Source: JABDGZ01 sp964487685
Lineage (GTDB): Bacteria; Omnitrophota; Gorgyraeia; Zapsychrales; Fredricksoniimonadaceae
Direction: 5' to 3'
Assembly (NCBI GenBank): GCA_964487685.1
Contig: CAZASA010000001.1
Location: 6,760-70,759, forward strand
DNA length: 64,000 nt
This document shows positions 60,961-64,000 of this stretch, piece by piece. The translations under genes and the position numbers were made by a program. Under the pieces are notes generated by a model. The model searched no databases. It had not been told where the DNA came from and saw only the letters and a list, made by a program, of their open reading frames with translations. Each line of letters starts with the position of its first letter. Positions within the stretch are counted from its first letter, which is position 1.

Positions 60961-63228
60961 ATGTTCATCAAACGTGACCATACAAAACTAATTTGCGACG
61001 TGGGTGAGATCACCGGCCTTTTCCATGATGCCCCCAGCATGGAAGAGTTCCTGCAAAAGATCACGACGATGGTCACTCGCCATATGGAATGTGAGGTTTG
61101 TTCCATATACCTTTACTATGCCGATCAGCATGAGCTTGTGCTCAAAGCCACCAAAGGTCTGAATCCTGACTCTATCAATAAGGTCAGGATGAAGGTCGGT
61201 GAAGGCTTGACCGGGATGGCTTTGAAAGAAAAGCGTCCAATTTGCGAAGGCCAGGCCAAGAACAATCCAAATTTCCGTTTTTTCCCCGGGATAGGTGAAG
61301 AAAAATTTGAATCCTTCCTGGCGGTGCCGATCCTGCGGGGCAGTGTTGAGATCGGTGTCATGGTCATCCAGAGCCAGAAGAAAGATTATTTTTCTTCCGA
61401 AGATATTCAGGTCTTCCGTGCCATCACCACCCAATTGGCGGCCACCATCGAGACGGCAAGGCTTTTAATAACTTTGAATGATAAAAAGGAAAAGCTCCCT
61501 ACACCTGTCCCGGAAGATCTTAAATTCATCCAGGGACGCAGTGGCTCTGACGGGGTGGCATTTTCAACGACAACGATCCTCAATGAATCCCTGCTCGATA
61601 TGCAGCATTTTATTGCTGCCGGGGAGAGACAATATAATGAGGCTGACCTTCATAAGGCCCTGGCAGTAACTGAGCGGCAATTGGAAGAGTTGCAGGTCAA
61701 GCTGGAATCAACGCTGCTTGATATGCCGGCCCTTATTTTTACCGCCCAGATCCTGATGCTCAAGGACAAGGGTTTTACAGATTCGGTCTTTTCATTGGTC
61801 AGAGGAGGGATAAATCCGCCCTTGGCCGTCATCGAAGTGGTCAGTGATTATGTTTCCAAATTCAGCAAGATCCAGGACGCTTATTTGCGTGAAAAGATCT
61901 ACGATATCAAGGATGTAGGGCGCCGCCTTCTGGAGAATCTGACAGGCCATGAACGGGCGAACAATGATTATCAAGACAAGATCGTGATCGCCAAAGAGCT
62001 TTTTCCTTCTGATGCGTTAAAACTTTTTTCCCAGAAGATCAAAGGCATCATTCTTTTGAGCGGCGGGGGGACTTCTCACGTGGCCATTTTGGCGCGTTCC
62101 CTGAATATCCCTTTGGTGGTCACCAATGAAATGTCCCTTTTATATTTGTCACCCACGACCGAAGTGCTTTTAGATGCAGACATCGGCAATATTTACATAA
62201 ATCCTGACCCATTGGTCAAGGCCAAGATCTTTCAGCGGGAAGAATTGAACCGTAATATCGGCGGTTTGAAAGTCCTGGTCCAGGAACATCCCAGGACCAG
62301 CGATGGTGTTGCGGTCAAGCTGATGGCCAATATCAACCTGCTGGGAGACTTGAAAGCGGCCAATGAGTTTAAAGCGGATGGGATCGGGTTATACCGCACT
62401 GAATTTCCTTTCATGATCCGCAGTAATTTTCCATCTGAAGAAGAACAGTATTTGATCTACCGCCGTCTGGTTGAAGGCATGCCCGGCAAGGAGATCACCA
62501 TCCGGACCTTGGATATCGGCGGGGACAAGTCTCTTTCGTATGCTGACCCTGTCAAAGAAGAAAATCCTTTTTTAGGCATGCGCTCTATCCGTTTGTCCTT
62601 AAAACATACGGATGTGTTTATCTCCCAATTAAGGGCCATCCTGCGTTCCGGCGCAGGCAGGCATATCCGTATATTATTCCCTATGATCTCATCAATGGAT
62701 GAATTCCTTCAGGCAAAGAGTATCGTCCAGGAATGTATCCATCAATTGTCCAATGAACGTAAGGAATTTAATAAGGCCCCCCCAATGGGCATCATGGTTG
62801 AGCTTCCATCGATGGTTGAGATCATCGATGAAATGGCCCAGGAAGCGGATTTTTTTTCCATCGGTACCAATGATCTGGTCCAGTATATGCTGGCCGTAGA
62901 CCGTACCAATGACAGGGTGGCTTCCATGTATCTGCCTCATCATCCGTCGGTCTTGCGTGCCTTAAAGAAGATCGTGGATGCCGGTCTTAAACATGGCAAG
63001 GAAGTTTCTATTTGCGGGGACATGGCCAATGATCCTAAATATTTAAGCCTTTTGTTGGGACTGGGGATCAGGTGTTTTAGCATGGATTCGAGGTATTTGC
63101 CGCGCATGCATGAACGCCTTCGGAACTTGTCGATCCGTGAGTGCGAGAAATTGACCAAGGAAGTTTTGGCCCAAAGCCAAATAAGCCGGATCACACAAAT
63201 TTTGGATGGCCTGCATTACCCTGCGTGA
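60961..63228 (+). CDS. ptsP: Phosphoenolpyruvate-protein phosphotransferase with GAF domain (PtsP/EI-Ntr)
   Basis: 755 residues. An N-terminal GAF domain (about 20-170), an EI helical region, the phospho-His swivel domain with GGGTSHVAILARS (His373) and the PEP-binding TIM barrel with GLYRTEFPFM, RTLDIGGDKSL, FSIGTNDLVQYM and SICGDMANDP. It starts a nitrogen-type phosphorelay to NPr; no ptsO or ptsN is in the window. Family and domain order are clear. Confidence 0.94.
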   Translation: MFIKRDHTKLICDVGEITGLFHDAPSMEEFLQKITTMVTRHMECEVCSIYLYYADQHELVLKATKGLNPDSINKVRMKVGEGLTGMALKEKRPICEGQAKNNPNFRFFPGIGEEKFESFLAVPILRGSVEIGVMVIQSQKKDYFSSEDIQVFRAITTQLAATIETARLLITLNDKKEKLPTPVPEDLKFIQGRSGSDGVAFSTTTILNESLLDMQHFIAAGERQYNEADLHKALAVTERQLEELQVKLESTLLDMPALIFTAQILMLKDKGFTDSVFSLVRGGINPPLAVIEVVSDYVSKFSKIQDAYLREKIYDIKDVGRRLLENLTGHERANNDYQDKIVIAKELFPSDALKLFSQKIKGIILLSGGGTSHVAILARSLNIPLVVTNEMSLLYLSPTTEVLLDADIGNIYINPDPLVKAKIFQREELNRNIGGLKVLVQEHPRTSDGVAVKLMANINLLGDLKAANEFKADGIGLYRTEFPFMIRSNFPSEEEQYLIYRRLVEGMPGKEITIRTLDIGGDKSLSYADPVKEENPFLGMRSIRLSLKHTDVFISQLRAILRSGAGRHIRILFPMISSMDEFLQAKSIVQECIHQLSNERKEFNKAPPMGIMVELPSMVEIIDEMAQEADFFSIGTNDLVQYMLAVDRTNDRVASMYLPHHPSVLRALKKIVDAGLKHGKEVSICGDMANDPKYLSLLLGLGIRCFSMDSRYLPRMHERLRNLSIRECEKLTKEVLAQSQISRITQILDGLHYPA

Positions 63229-63262
63229 TCACTTAAAAGAAATAACTAAATAAGGAGTTTGC

Positions 63263-63799
63263 ATGAACAAGGCAAATGGGGTATTGATGATGGCAGCAAT
63301 GGTCTTTGTTTTTTCGGGCTGTGCCACCTTAAGGGAAAAAGTTCCGTTAGATATTGATCAGACAGCACAGTCATTCTTTGATGACATTCAAAGATCTAAA
63401 AACCAGGAAGCCTATGATCTTTTCGCCAAGGGTCTTTCTCAAAGGGTTACCTTTGACCAATTTGACCAATTTATGCAAGCTATCCGGGAACAGTGGGGAA
63501 GACTTGAAACCGATGAAACAGCTGTTATGCCTTTTCACCGAAGAATAGGGGAGCAGAATTTTATTCCTTTGGGTGTTCCCCCGGGAAAGATCAAACGCTA
63601 TATTTTCGATGTCAAATTTGAAGATGCCGATATGAATTTTGACCTTACCTTGGCCCCCGAAGGCGGGCAGTATAAGATCGTTTGGTTTTCAATATGGGGG
63701 AGTAGTAATTATTTAACACCCAAGATCCGCGAAAAGATAGAAGAGCTTTTCTCAAAGCCGGACGATACCGACCAAAAGCCGGTTAGTGTCGGTCAATAA
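63263..63799 (+). CDS. Lipoprotein with DUF3887/DUF4864-like fold
   Basis: 178 residues. Lipobox VFSGC gives lipidated Cys20. The rest is an NTF2-like-sized domain (AQSFFDDIQRSKNQEAYDLF, then strands to YKIVWFSIWGSSNY), as in proteins that follow a signal and a helix with accumulating-residue language; exact family is uncertain. GGAG precedes the ATG. Confidence 0.72.
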   Translation: MNKANGVLMMAAMVFVFSGCATLREKVPLDIDQTAQSFFDDIQRSKNQEAYDLFAKGLSQRVTFDQFDQFMQAIREQWGRLETDETAVMPFHRRIGEQNFIPLGVPPGKIKRYIFDVKFEDADMNFDLTLAPEGGQYKIVWFSIWGSSNYLTPKIREKIEELFSKPDDTDQKPVSVGQ

Positions 63800-63809
63800 A
63801 GGCTTGAAC

Positions 63810-63838
63810 TGGACATCTTCGACGAAATCTGATATAAA
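63810..63838 (+). promoter_or_regulatory. Promoter-like sequence for tRNA-Arg
   Basis: TGGACA at 63810-63815, 17-base spacer, TATAAA at 63833-63838. It ends 24 bases before the tRNA, as at tRNA-Pro. Confidence 0.6.
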
Positions 63839-63862
63839 TTAGAGCTTAATTTATCAAGTTTT

Positions 63863-63937
63863 GTCCCTGTAGCTCAGTTGGATTAGAGCAACAGCCTTCT
63901 AAGCTGTGGGTCGCACGTTCGATTCGTGCCAGGGACG
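63863..63937 (+). tRNA. tRNA-Arg (anticodon TCT)
   Basis: 75 bases without encoded CCA. Acceptor GTCCCTG/CAGGGAC with G discriminator, anticodon loop CTTCTAA giving TCT, T arm GCACGTTCGATTCGTGC. Reads AGA and AGG. Confidence 0.95.
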
Positions 63938-63951
63938 TATATTCGCTTTGT

Positions 63952-64000
63952 GGTGGGTGTAGCTCAGTTGGTTAGAGCGGAAGATTGTGGATCTTCAGGT
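63952..64000 (+). tRNA. tRNA-His (anticodon GTG), cut by the window edge
   Basis: Starts with the extra G(-1) typical of tRNA-His, then GTGGGTGTAGCTCAGTTGG, and anticodon stem GAAGA/TCTTC around TTGTGGA, giving GTG. The T arm and 3' end are outside the window. Follows tRNA-Arg by 14 bases, so a tRNA cluster continues to the right. Confidence 0.9.

Noticed and set aside
63952..64000. Truncated tRNA-His pseudogene
   Set aside because: The gene is simply cut by the window edge; the visible half is normal.

Overview
The window looks like chromosomal DNA of a diderm (Gram-negative type) bacterium. It carries polyprenyl-linked polysaccharide genes, an AsmA-like periplasmic protein, two lipoproteins, a secretin-type C-terminal domain and an ETF:quinone oxidoreductase. 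Genes are packed with 1-4 base overlaps and standard stops (TAA, TAG and TGA all used). The style of the gene set would fit an uncultivated lineage such as Omnitrophota, but that placement is inference; no rRNA gene is present to test it.

Region 1 (1-20975) is one long plus-strand surface-polysaccharide locus. It supplies dTDP-L-rhamnose (rfbA, rfbB, rfbC, rfbD) and GDP-L-fucose (gmd, fcl). It also holds several unassigned sugar SDRs, a heptose-kinase-like GHMP kinase, a two-subunit thiamine-diphosphate enzyme with a VOC protein, glycosyltransferases of families GT2, GT4 and WecG/TagA, two sugar O-methyltransferase-like proteins, a Wzy/ligase-like polymerase and the initiating phosphoglycosyltransferase. 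One of two rfbA copies has an in-frame stop.

Region 2 (20999-35477) starts at a near-consensus promoter and runs pgk-tpiA-secG, then an oligopeptide-type ABC importer whose permease and ATPase genes are separated by a polytopic membrane protein. Two tandem paralogues of that protein with TPR tails follow, then glgC. Palindromic repeats of the GTCATTCCCG class sit before tpiA and in the 5' end of the binding-protein gene.

Region 3 (35528-41447) is an acyl-CoA module: fabV, acyl-CoA dehydrogenase, etfB, etfA and ETF-QO. It could pass electrons from acyl-CoA oxidation to quinone.

Region 4 (41453-43048) is a RAYT transposase with its REP palindromes, bracketed by two 124-base direct repeats; one repeat forms the 3' end of a type IV pilin gene.

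Region 5 (43125-51042) is housekeeping: DUF2203, tag, an RsmB-type methyltransferase, a secretin-domain protein, an amidase, murI, queD-queC-queE-queF, rph and rdgB. A large AsmA-like gene is convergent to it.

Region 6 (54266-60331) has a YfhO-like membrane protein and a TPR protein, then a minus-strand SGNH plus MBOAT O-acylation pair. That pair lies between a 21-base fragment of tRNA-Pro and the complete tRNA-Pro gene, which suggests an island. The promoter-like sequence before tRNA-Pro is repeated before the YfhO-like gene.

Region 7 (60350-64000) has an unrecognised secreted protein, ptsP (EI-Ntr type), a lipoprotein, tRNA-Arg and the start of tRNA-His.

No CRISPR array, phage or known defence system was seen. 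The most unusual structures are the RAYT/pilin duplication and the tRNA-flanked O-acylation island.
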